A stretch of 64,000 nt of DNA. It comes from KK5 sp034043675. Its GTDB lineage: Bacteria > Pseudomonadota > Gammaproteobacteria > Burkholderiales > Burkholderiaceae_C. The notes beneath the pieces are model-generated. The model saw only the letters and a program-made list of their open reading frames with translations. It was not told where the DNA came from and searched no databases. Numbering within the stretch: position 1 is the first letter of the stretch; each line of letters opens with the position of its first letter. Both the position numbers and the translations under genes were made by a program. Shown here piece after piece: positions 31,929 to 39,254 of the stretch. The DNA is taken from the NCBI RefSeq assembly GCF_034043675.1, contig NZ_JAXCLA010000003.1:496001-560000 (forward strand), read 5' to 3'.

Positions 31929-32684
31929 CTAGTCCGTGAAGCTCCGCTCCAGCGCTTCGGCCGCCTTGCGCAGGCGCGGCACGAGCTTCAGGGCCTGCGC
32001 CAGCGGCATGCGTGCGGCGGGCGCCTGCAGCGCCACGGCGCAACGCACGGCCTGGGTCGCGCCATCGCGCACCGGCACGGCCACGCAGACGAGGCCATCG
32101 ACGAACTCCTCGGCATCGACCGCATGGCCGTCGCGCCGCACGCGCTCCAGCTCGGTCTCCAGCGCGGTGCGCGAGTCCAACGTCGTCGCCGTGTGGCGGG
32201 TCAGCGCGAGCTGGTCCAGCAGCGGCTTACGCTGGCGCGCCGGCATGAAGGCCAGGAACAGCTTGCCGCTGGCCGAGGCATGCAGCGGCACGCGGGTGCC
32301 CGGGCGCAGTTCCATGCGCAGCGGGAAGGCCGCCTCCACGCGGTCCAGGTAGATCACCTCGGCACCGGACATCACGGTCAGGTTGCAGCTCTCGCCGATA
32401 TCGGCCACCAGCTGGCGCAGCACCGCATGGCGCACGCCCTGCTGCGCGCTGGCCACCAGCGTGGCCTCGGCCAGGCGCACGAGGCGCGGGCCCAGCGCAT
32501 AGCGCCGCCCGTCCGGCTCGCGCTGCAGCAAGCCGCCGGCCTCGAGCTGCTGCAGCATCCGGTGCAGGGTCGGCTTGGGCCAGTCGCCCAGCGCCTGCAG
32601 CTCGGCCAGGCTCAGCGGCCGCTGCTGGGCGGCGAGCAGCTCGAGCAGCTCGATCAGGCGCAGGCTGGGTGTCGTGTCTGACAT
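31929..32684 (-). CDS. IclR-family transcriptional regulator
   Basis: 251 aa. N-terminal winged helix (LRLIELLELLAAQQRPLSLA and then PTLHRMLQQLEAGGLL) and C-terminal effector domain (VRHAVLRQLVADIGESCNL, RVPLHASASGKLFLAFMP, GLVCVAVPVRDG). The start at 32684 (MSDTTPSLRL) matches the family better than 32732. It is divergent from the SDR operon with only 74 bp between starts, which contains symmetric sites, so it is the likely regulator of that operon. Effector unknown. Confidence 0.92.
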   Translation of the reverse strand: MSDTTPSLRLIELLELLAAQQRPLSLAELQALGDWPKPTLHRMLQQLEAGGLLQREPDGRRYALGPRLVRLAEATLVASAQQGVRHAVLRQLVADIGESCNLTVMSGAEVIYLDRVEAAFPLRMELRPGTRVPLHASASGKLFLAFMPARQRKPLLDQLALTRHTATTLDSRTALETELERVRRDGHAVDAEEFVDGLVCVAVPVRDGATQAVRCAVALQAPAARMPLAQALKLVPRLRKAAEALERSFTD

Positions 32685-32690
32685 GCAATA

Positions 32691-32729
32691 TCTCGAAAAA
32701 CGAGACGGATCGTATTGAGAAAACGAGAT
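32691..32729. promoter_or_regulatory. Putative IclR operator pair
   Basis: A perfect inverted repeat TCTCGAAAAACGAGA (32691-32705), then a related degenerate site TTGAGAAAACGAGAT at 32715-32729. The shared right half AAAACGAGA recurs 23 bp apart, about two helical turns, fitting tandem dimers on one face. It overlaps the expected -35 region of the SDR operon and the start of the iclR gene, so autorepression plus operon control is plausible. Inferred from symmetry and position. Confidence 0.6.
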
Positions 32730-32758
32730 CATTGTGAACGCCGCTTAAGCTGGCCGCA

Positions 32759-33574
32759 ATGGATTCGCGCTCGTCTTTCAGCAATGCGGTGCTCACCGGC
32801 GCCTGTGGCGGCTTCGGCCGCGCGCTGGCGCAGCGGCTGCTGGACGGCGGCGCCAAGGTGGCGCTGGTCGGGCTGGACCGGGCCGTGCTCCAGGCGATTC
32901 ATGACGCTGCGTCCGAGCGCAGCCGCATCTACACGCCGGACGTGGCCGACAGCGCGGCCATGCAGGCGATGGCGGCCGACTGGATGGCCGCGCACGGCAC
33001 GCCCGACCTGGTGATCGCCAACGCCGGCGTGGCCGGGGGCTACGCCACGGCCGAGGCCGACGACCTGGCTTTCTTCCGCCGCGCACTGGAGATCAACCTG
33101 CTGGGCGTGCCCACGAGCTTCCAGCCCTTCCTGAAGCCGATGCTGGCCGCTGGCCGCGGCACCCTGGTCGGCGTGGCCAGCATCGCCGGCTGGCGCGGCA
33201 TGCCCGGCAATGGCGCCTACTGCGCCAGCAAGGCCGGCCTGATCGCCTACCTGCAGGCGCTGCGGGCCGAGCTGCGGCCGGCCGGGCTGCAGGTGAGCAC
33301 CGTCAGCCCCGGCTACCTGCGCACGGCGCTGACGGCCGGCAACCGCTTCGCGATGCCGGGCCTGATGGAGCCCGACGAGGCGGCCGCGACGCTCTTGCGG
33401 CGTGTGGCCGCCGGAGCCGAGCAGATCGTGCTGCCGCGGCGCATCGGCTGGCTGGCCAAGGCTTTGAACCTCTTGCCCGAGCGCCTGCACGACCACCTCC
33501 TGCTGGGCCAGCCGCGCAAGCCGCGGCCCGGCGAGCCCGGCTCCACCCCCGTCCCCGGCCTGCCCGAAAAATGA
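32759..33574 (+). CDS. Short-chain dehydrogenase/reductase
   Basis: 271 aa classical SDR. NAD(P) motif TGACGGFGRALAQRL, NAG motif IANAGVAGG, catalytic Ser in VGVASIAGWRG and YxxxK in GAYCASKAG. It probably oxidises or reduces an alcohol/ketone of an unknown substrate. First gene of a five-gene unit; its TGA overlaps the FMO ATG by 4 bp. TAAGCT (32746-32751) sits 7 bp before the ATG and no Shine-Dalgarno is evident. Cofactor preference is not decided. Confidence 0.92.
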   Translation: MDSRSSFSNAVLTGACGGFGRALAQRLLDGGAKVALVGLDRAVLQAIHDAASERSRIYTPDVADSAAMQAMAADWMAAHGTPDLVIANAGVAGGYATAEADDLAFFRRALEINLLGVPTSFQPFLKPMLAAGRGTLVGVASIAGWRGMPGNGAYCASKAGLIAYLQALRAELRPAGLQVSTVSPGYLRTALTAGNRFAMPGLMEPDEAAATLLRRVAAGAEQIVLPRRIGWLAKALNLLPERLHDHLLLGQPRKPRPGEPGSTPVPGLPEK

Positions 33575-34884
33575 CCCGCACCGAAGAACAGATCGCCCTG
33601 ATCGGCGCCGGCCCCTCGGGCCTCGCCGCCGCCCGCAACCTGCAGAAGGAAGGCCTGCCCTTCCAGGGCTTCGAGGCCTATGCGGACGTCGGCGGGCTGT
33701 GGAACATCGCCAACCCGCGCAGCACCGTCTACGAGTCAGCCCACCTGATCTCCAGCAAGCGCACGACCGAGTTCAGCGAATTCCCGATGGCCGACACGGT
33801 GGCCGACTATCCGAGCCATGCCGAGCTGATGCGCTACTTCAGCGCCTTCGCCGACAAGTTCGAGCTGCGCCGGCACTTCCGCTTCAACACCCGCGTGCTG
33901 CGGGTCGAGCCGGCGGGCGAGGGCGCCGCGCCGCTGTGGCGGGTGCGCTGGAGCGAAGGCGAGGGCAATGGTGAGAGTAGATGGCAGGAGGCGCTGTTCA
34001 AGGGCGTCGTCATCGCCAACGGCACCCTGGCCGAGCCCAGCATGCCGCAGTTCCAGGGCGAGTTCAGCGGCGAGCTGCTGCACACGAGCCGCTACAAGTC
34101 GGCGAAGCAGTTCACCGACAAGCGCGTGCTGCTGATCGGCGCCGGCAACTCCGGCTGCGACATCGCGGTGGACGCGGTGCACTACGCCAGGAGCATCGAC
34201 ATCTCGGTGCGCCGCGGCTACTACTTCGTGCCCAAGTACGTCTTCGGCAAGCCGGCCGACACGCTCGGCGGCAAGCGCCCGCTGCCGGCCTGGCTGAAGC
34301 AGAAGGTGGACAGCACGGTGCTGAAGTGGTTCACCGGCGACCCGGTGCGCTTCGGCTTCCCCAAGCCCGAGTACAAGATGTACGAAAGTCACCCGGTGGT
34401 GAATTCGCTGATCCTGCACCACCTGGGCCATGGCGACATCAAGGTGCGGCCCGACGTCGATCGCTTCGAGGGCCGTACCGTGCATTTCAAGGACGGCTCG
34501 CTGGCCGAGTACGACATGGTGCTGGCCGCCACCGGCTACAAGCTGCACTACCCCTTCATCGAGCGCGCGCTCCTGAACTGGCAGGGCATGGCACCGCGCC
34601 TGTACCTGAACATCTTTGCGCCCGCCTACGACAACCTCGCCGTCGTCGGCATGATCGAGGCCAGCGGCATCGGCTGGCAGGGCCGCTACGAGCAGGGCGA
34701 GCTGGTGGCGCGCGTGTTCAAGGCGCAGGGTGAGAAGGCCGCGCTCTTCAAGCAGGCGAAGCTGGGGCCGCCGCCGGACATGTCGGGCGGCTACAAGTAC
34801 CTGCAGTTGGAGCGGATGAGCTACTACGTGCACAAGGACACCTATCGCAACGCGGTGCGCGCGGCATCGAAGGCGCTCGCATGA
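33571..34884 (+). CDS. Flavin-containing monooxygenase (class B type)
   Basis: 437 aa. FAD motif GAGPSG near residue 12, NADPH motif GAGNSG, and the FMO fingerprint FxGxxxHxxxY as FSGELLHTSRY between them. Class B monooxygenases insert oxygen into N, S or carbonyl centres with NADPH. The Tyr at the end of the fingerprint fits FMO rather than classical Baeyer-Villiger enzymes (Trp). 4-bp overlaps on both sides (ATGA) tie it to the SDR and the transporter. Substrate unknown. Confidence 0.92.
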   Translation: MTRTEEQIALIGAGPSGLAAARNLQKEGLPFQGFEAYADVGGLWNIANPRSTVYESAHLISSKRTTEFSEFPMADTVADYPSHAELMRYFSAFADKFELRRHFRFNTRVLRVEPAGEGAAPLWRVRWSEGEGNGESRWQEALFKGVVIANGTLAEPSMPQFQGEFSGELLHTSRYKSAKQFTDKRVLLIGAGNSGCDIAVDAVHYARSIDISVRRGYYFVPKYVFGKPADTLGGKRPLPAWLKQKVDSTVLKWFTGDPVRFGFPKPEYKMYESHPVVNSLILHHLGHGDIKVRPDVDRFEGRTVHFKDGSLAEYDMVLAATGYKLHYPFIERALLNWQGMAPRLYLNIFAPAYDNLAVVGMIEASGIGWQGRYEQGELVARVFKAQGEKAALFKQAKLGPPPDMSGGYKYLQLERMSYYVHKDTYRNAVRAASKALA

Positions 34885-35789
34885 ACGTCGACGAGGTCAG
34901 GCTCAACTTCAACCCGGCCTCGCTGCAGGCGCTGAACGCCGTGCTCGCCTTCCTGATGTTCGGCATCGCGCTGGACACCAAGCTGGCGGACTTCAAGCGC
35001 GTGCTGAAGATGCCGGTGGCAATGGGCGCCGGCATCGCCGCGCAGTTCCTGCTGCTGCCGGCCATCACCTATGCGCTGACCCTGGTGTTGCGGCCGACGC
35101 CCAGCATTGCGCTGGGCATGATCCTGGTGGCCTGCTGCCCGCCGGGCAATATCTCGAACATCATCACGCACCGTGCCGGCGGCAATGTGGCGCTGTCGGT
35201 CTCGATGACGGCGATCTCGAACGCGCTGTCGATCTTCCTGATGCCGCTGAACCTGGCCTTCTGGGGCAGCATCCATCCGACGGCCGCGCCGCTGCTGAAG
35301 ACCATTGCGCTGGACCCGTTGGAGATGGGCCTGCACATCGTCGTCATCATCGGCCTGCCCTTCGTGCTGGGCATCGGCTTCGCCCGGCTGTGGCCGGCGC
35401 TGACCGAGCGGATCAAGAAGCCGGCGCGCATCCTCAGCTTCCTCGTGCTGGTGCTGTTCATCGTCGGTGCCGTCGCGGGCAACTGGCGCTACTTCCTCGA
35501 CTACGTGGGCCTGGTGATGCTGGCGGTCGTCATCCACGACGCGCTGGCCTATGGCCTGGGCTACTTCAGCGCCGCCGCAGCCGGGCTCAAGGAATACGAC
35601 CGGCGCGCGGTGTCGATCGAGGTCGGCATCCGCAACTCGGGGCTCGGCCTGGTGCTGATCTTCAGCTTCTTCGGTGGCTTGGGCGGCATGGCGGTGGTGG
35701 CCGGCGCCTGGGGTTTCTGGGACATCATCGCCGGCATGGCGCTGGCGCACTGGTGGGCCAGGCGGCCGGCCGAGAAAACACAGTTATGA
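34881..35789 (+). CDS. BASS-family (bile acid:Na+ symporter type) transporter
   Basis: 302 aa, eight to ten hydrophobic helices (ALNAVLAFLMFGIALDTKLA; AAQFLLLPAITYALTLVL; and others). Family motif MILVACCPPGNISNIITHRA with conserved Pro-Gly and Asn residues near the sodium sites. Family members import organic acids such as bile salts, pantoate or pyruvate analogues. Encoded between the monooxygenase and an epimerase with 4-bp overlaps, it probably imports the operon substrate, most likely an organic anion. Confidence 0.9.
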   Translation: MNVDEVRLNFNPASLQALNAVLAFLMFGIALDTKLADFKRVLKMPVAMGAGIAAQFLLLPAITYALTLVLRPTPSIALGMILVACCPPGNISNIITHRAGGNVALSVSMTAISNALSIFLMPLNLAFWGSIHPTAAPLLKTIALDPLEMGLHIVVIIGLPFVLGIGFARLWPALTERIKKPARILSFLVLVLFIVGAVAGNWRYFLDYVGLVMLAVVIHDALAYGLGYFSAAAAGLKEYDRRAVSIEVGIRNSGLGLVLIFSFFGGLGGMAVVAGAWGFWDIIAGMALAHWWARRPAEKTQL

Positions 35790-36754
35790 AGAAGAGAGTC
35801 CTGATCACCGGCGCGGACGGCTTCCTCGGTCGCAGCCTGGTGGCCGCGCTGGCCGCGAGCGGCGAGTGCGAGGTGCTGGTCGCGCAGGATGTGCGCGAGG
35901 TGCCGGTGGATCGCCGCCTGCCAGGCGTGGTCTACGAGCAGCAGGACGTGCGTGATGCGAACGTCGTCGATGCGCTGCGCCGCCACGGCATCGACACGGT
36001 CGTGCACCTGGCCTCCATCGTCACGCCCGGCCGCGGATCGAACCGCGAGTTCGAGTACTCGGTCGACGTGCTGGGCACGCAGAACCTGCTGCAGGCCTGC
36101 GTCAACGCCGGCGTGGCGCACCTGCTCGTCAGCTCCAGCGGCGCGGCCTACGGCTATCACGCCGACAACCCGGACTGGCTGGTCGAGACCGATCCGCTGC
36201 GCGGCAACGAGGTGTTCGCCTATTCGCACCACAAGCGCCTGGTCGAGGAGGCGCTGGAGCTGTACCGCCAGGTGCAGCCGCAGCTGAAGCAGACGGTGTT
36301 CCGCATCGGCACCATCCTCGGCGAGACGGTCGACAACCAGATCACCGCGCTGTTCGAGAAGCCGCGCCTGATCGCGATCCAGGGCAGCGACAGCCCCTTC
36401 GTCTTCATCTGGGACCAGGACGTCACCGGCGCCTTCCTGCACGCGCTGCGCACCGGCCGCGAGGGCCAGTTCAACGTGGCCGGCGACGGCGCGCTGACGA
36501 TCCACGAGATCGCCCGCCGGCTCGGCAAGAAGACGCGCAACTTCCCCGCCTCCGTGCTCGCGGGTGTGCTGTGGGTGGGTTCCAGGCTGGGCCTCAGCCG
36601 CTACGGCCCCGAGCAGCTCGACTTCCTGCGCTACCGTCCGGTGCTGGACAACCGCCGCCTGAAGGAGCAACTGGGCTACCGGCCGGCCAAGACCAGCGCC
36701 GAGGCTTTCGAGGCCTTCGTCGCGGCGCGCGCGGCCCAGGGACGGGCGCTGTGA
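35786..36754 (+). CDS. NAD-dependent epimerase/dehydratase (extended SDR)
   Basis: 322 aa. NAD motif VLITGADGFLGRSLV, catalytic SSSGAAYG with YSHHK (YxxxK), and an extended-SDR C-terminal substrate domain. Many relatives act on nucleotide sugars, but others act on hydroxysteroids or similar ring compounds, so the substrate is open. Overlaps the transporter stop and the EamA start by 4 bp each. Length and motifs are intact. Confidence 0.9.
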   Translation: MKKRVLITGADGFLGRSLVAALAASGECEVLVAQDVREVPVDRRLPGVVYEQQDVRDANVVDALRRHGIDTVVHLASIVTPGRGSNREFEYSVDVLGTQNLLQACVNAGVAHLLVSSSGAAYGYHADNPDWLVETDPLRGNEVFAYSHHKRLVEEALELYRQVQPQLKQTVFRIGTILGETVDNQITALFEKPRLIAIQGSDSPFVFIWDQDVTGAFLHALRTGREGQFNVAGDGALTIHEIARRLGKKTRNFPASVLAGVLWVGSRLGLSRYGPEQLDFLRYRPVLDNRRLKEQLGYRPAKTSAEAFEAFVAARAAQGRAL

Positions 36755-37668
36755 GCGCGGCCCGCCTGAGCCGCGGCGATGTGGCGCGGCTGGCCGCCAT
36801 CGTGCTGATCTGGGGCTCCAACTTCGTCGTGATGAAGCTGGGCCTGAAGGGCCTGTCGCCGTTCCTGATGGGCGCGCTGCGCTTCCTCGTCGCGGCCCTG
36901 CCGGTGCTGCTGCTGGTGAAGCGGCCGGCGGGCCTGCCCGCGCGCTATCTGCTGGGCTATGGCCTCGCCCAGGGCCTGGGCCAGTTCGGCCTGCTGTTCC
37001 TGGGCCTGCAGCTGGGCATGACGGCGGGCATGGCCTCGGTGGTGATGCAGTCGCAGGCCTTCTTCACCCTGCTGCTGGCCGTGCCGGTGCTGGGCGAGCG
37101 CACCTTGCCGCGCCAGTGGGCGGGGCTGGCGGTGGCGCTGGGCGGCTTGCTGCTGATCGCCTGCGCGCACGGTAGCGGACCCGGGGAGATGACGCTGATC
37201 GGCTTCCTGCTGACGGTGGGCGCAGCGCTGATGTGGGCGATCTCGAACCTGATCGGCCGGCTGGCCAACCAGGTGGCGGATTACGAGCCCTTCAACTTCA
37301 TCGTGTGGAGCAGCCTGGTGCCGGTCCTGCCCTTCCTCGCGCTGGCGGTGTGGCAGCAGGGGCCCGACGAAGTGGTGCGAGAGCTGCGTGGCATCGACGC
37401 GGCCGGCGCGGGTGCGGTGATCTACCTCGGCCTGCTGGCCACTTCGCTGGCCTACAGCCTGTGGACCAAGCTGCTGAAGCGCCATCCGGCCGGGCAGATC
37501 GTGCCCTGGTCGCTGCTGGTGCCGGTGACCGGGCTCTGGGCCGCGGCGCTGGCCTTCGACGAGAAGCCTTCGGCCCTGCAGTGGCTGGGCACCGGCGGCG
37601 TGCTGCTAGGGCTGGTCGTCAACCAGGGGCTTCTTGCGCGGCTGCTGCCGTCGCTGCGCAAGACCTAA
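36751..37668 (+). CDS. EamA/DMT-family exporter
   Basis: 305 aa, ten predicted helices in two EamA repeats (IVLIWGSNFVVMKLGLKGLS early in repeat 1; GAALMWAISNLIGRLANQVA opening repeat 2). Starts at a GTG (36751) overlapping the preceding TGA by 4 bp. Members export amino acids or small metabolites. As the last gene of the IclR-linked unit it may expel a toxic intermediate or product. Converges with phaM. Confidence 0.88.
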   Translation: MSAARLSRGDVARLAAIVLIWGSNFVVMKLGLKGLSPFLMGALRFLVAALPVLLLVKRPAGLPARYLLGYGLAQGLGQFGLLFLGLQLGMTAGMASVVMQSQAFFTLLLAVPVLGERTLPRQWAGLAVALGGLLLIACAHGSGPGEMTLIGFLLTVGAALMWAISNLIGRLANQVADYEPFNFIVWSSLVPVLPFLALAVWQQGPDEVVRELRGIDAAGAGAVIYLGLLATSLAYSLWTKLLKRHPAGQIVPWSLLVPVTGLWAAALAFDEKPSALQWLGTGGVLLGLVVNQGLLARLLPSLRKT

Positions 37669-37680
37669 CCCTCTCTGAAC

Positions 37681-38253
37681 TCAGGGTGCCGGCTTGCGCT
37701 TGCGGGCGGCCGGTGCGGCCTTCTTTGCCGGGGCGGCGCGCTTGGGTTCGGGTTTGGGCTTGGGTGCCGGCGCGGTCTTGCCGGCGGCGCCGGGCAGCAT
37801 CGAGGTGTCCGTCATCGCCGTCGTGGCCAGCTGCGTGAACTGCTGGGTCAGGGCGGTCCACCATTGCGTGGGGTCGATCATCGGCGCCGTGTCGGGTGCT
37901 GTGGCGGGCGCGGCGGCCGGCTCGGGCGCCACGGTCGGCACCGGGATCGTCAGCGATTCGCGCAGCGCGGAGAGCGGCACGTCCATCGACTTCAGCGTGG
38001 ACAAGGTCATTCGCTGCACCTCCAGCGCCTGGATCGTCGCGCCGAGCATGCGGGCGTTCTGCTCCAGCCAGAACTGCACGGTGCGCAGCTCCTCGATGCG
38101 CTTCTCCAGCTCCTCAGGGTTCAGCGTGGGCGCCACCCACTGGCCGATGCCGGGCAGGGCGGCACCGGCGTTCTTGACCAGGCTCTGGAGAAAGTCGAAG
38201 CCGGGGACGAGCTTGCTGAAGGGATTGCTGCTGTCACTCGGACTGTCGGCCAT
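37681..38253 (-). CDS. phaM: Polyhydroxyalkanoate granule regulator PhaM
   Basis: 190 aa. Conserved N-terminus NPFSKLVPGFDFLQSLVKNA and the family core LNPEELEKRIEELRTVQFWL, QNARMLGATIQALEVQRMTL. The C-terminus is Ala/Lys/Pro-rich (KPEPKRAAPAKKAAPAARKR), like histone H1 tails. In Ralstonia PhaM activates the PHB synthase PhaC and tethers granules to DNA, acting on the granule surface in the cytosol. Last of a possible three-gene minus-strand run (AAA ATPase, TraB, phaM). Confidence 0.9.
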   Translation of the reverse strand: MADSPSDSSNPFSKLVPGFDFLQSLVKNAGAALPGIGQWVAPTLNPEELEKRIEELRTVQFWLEQNARMLGATIQALEVQRMTLSTLKSMDVPLSALRESLTIPVPTVAPEPAAAPATAPDTAPMIDPTQWWTALTQQFTQLATTAMTDTSMLPGAAGKTAPAPKPKPEPKRAAPAKKAAPAARKRKPAP

Positions 38254-38284
38254 GTCGGTTCTCCTGTGAGGGTGACGGTCGATA

Positions 38285-39235
38285 TTACGGTGATTCCGCG
38301 GGCACCAGGCGCTCGACCGTGAAGCCCATCTTCTTCAGCAGTGCGGGCAGGCCGGTGGGGCCGATCATGTGCAGCGCACCGATAGCGACCAGCACGCGCT
38401 TGCCGGTCGCATGCAGCGCCACGAAGCGCTCGGCCATCTTCGGATTGCGCTTCTCCAGCAGGCCGTGCAGGTAGCGGCGGTCGGCTTCGTCGTGCACGCA
38501 GTCGCACCAGTCCTCGTAGTGCTGGAGCAGGGGTAGGTCGCTGTCGGCCCAGGCCTGGGCGAGCTTCAGCATCGGGGCGCGCACCTGCTCGCGTTCGAGC
38601 TGGTCGAGGCCGTCGTCGATGCCACGGCGCACGTCCTTCGGATCGCGCGGGATCAGCGCGGCGAGCTGCTCCTGCGCCGTTTCCAGCGCGACGACGCGGC
38701 GCTCCTCGGCGCGCGCCCGCGTCAGCAGCATCGCTTCCTGCGCGTAGCCGGCGTCCAGTTCGTCCCAGCGGCCGGCCAGCATCGCCAAGGTGCTGACCTG
38801 CATCAGCGGGTGCAGCGCGGCCAGAGCCTGCGGCGGCAGGCAGGCGGCGCGCAGCTGCGCGTCCAGCCGCGCCTGGGTGGCTGCGTCGAGCGGGTGGGCC
38901 AGCTTCGGGGCGTCCTGGGTCAGCGCGCGGATCGTTTGCGCATCGCTGATGTCCAGCTCGACGGCCAGCGTGTCGGTGTCCTCCCAGGCCTTGTTCAGCG
39001 CGGGGCCGGGCAAGGCCCAGTCGAGCTTGCCGACGTGGACGGTGCCGTACAGGTAGGCGCTGCGCCCGCCCTTGCTGACGCGCCAGAGCAGGCCGTGGTC
39101 GCGCGCGTTCGCCGCGGCGGCTGCGATCTGCTCGGGCGTGGGTGTCGGTGTGTTGGGCGGGCAGGCGTCGGCGGCGTAGGCGCTGAGGTTCAGCGTCAGC
39201 AGCAGTGCGGCGAGGAATTTGGGAAGGGCAGGCAT
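38285..39235 (-). CDS. TraB/GumN-family protein
   Basis: 316 aa, signal peptide MPALPKFLAALLLTLNLSAY. Family motifs YLYGTVHVGK near the N-terminus (GTxH) and VAIGALHMIGPTGLPALL near the C-terminus (GxxH). These two His motifs resemble the Tiki/EreA-like metallohydrolase fold. Probably periplasmic; substrate unknown. Ends 31 bp before phaM on the same strand. Confidence 0.88.
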   Translation of the reverse strand: MPALPKFLAALLLTLNLSAYAADACPPNTPTPTPEQIAAAAANARDHGLLWRVSKGGRSAYLYGTVHVGKLDWALPGPALNKAWEDTDTLAVELDISDAQTIRALTQDAPKLAHPLDAATQARLDAQLRAACLPPQALAALHPLMQVSTLAMLAGRWDELDAGYAQEAMLLTRARAEERRVVALETAQEQLAALIPRDPKDVRRGIDDGLDQLEREQVRAPMLKLAQAWADSDLPLLQHYEDWCDCVHDEADRRYLHGLLEKRNPKMAERFVALHATGKRVLVAIGALHMIGPTGLPALLKKMGFTVERLVPAESP

Positions 39236-39254
39236 CCTCGCAGGATGCCACGGC

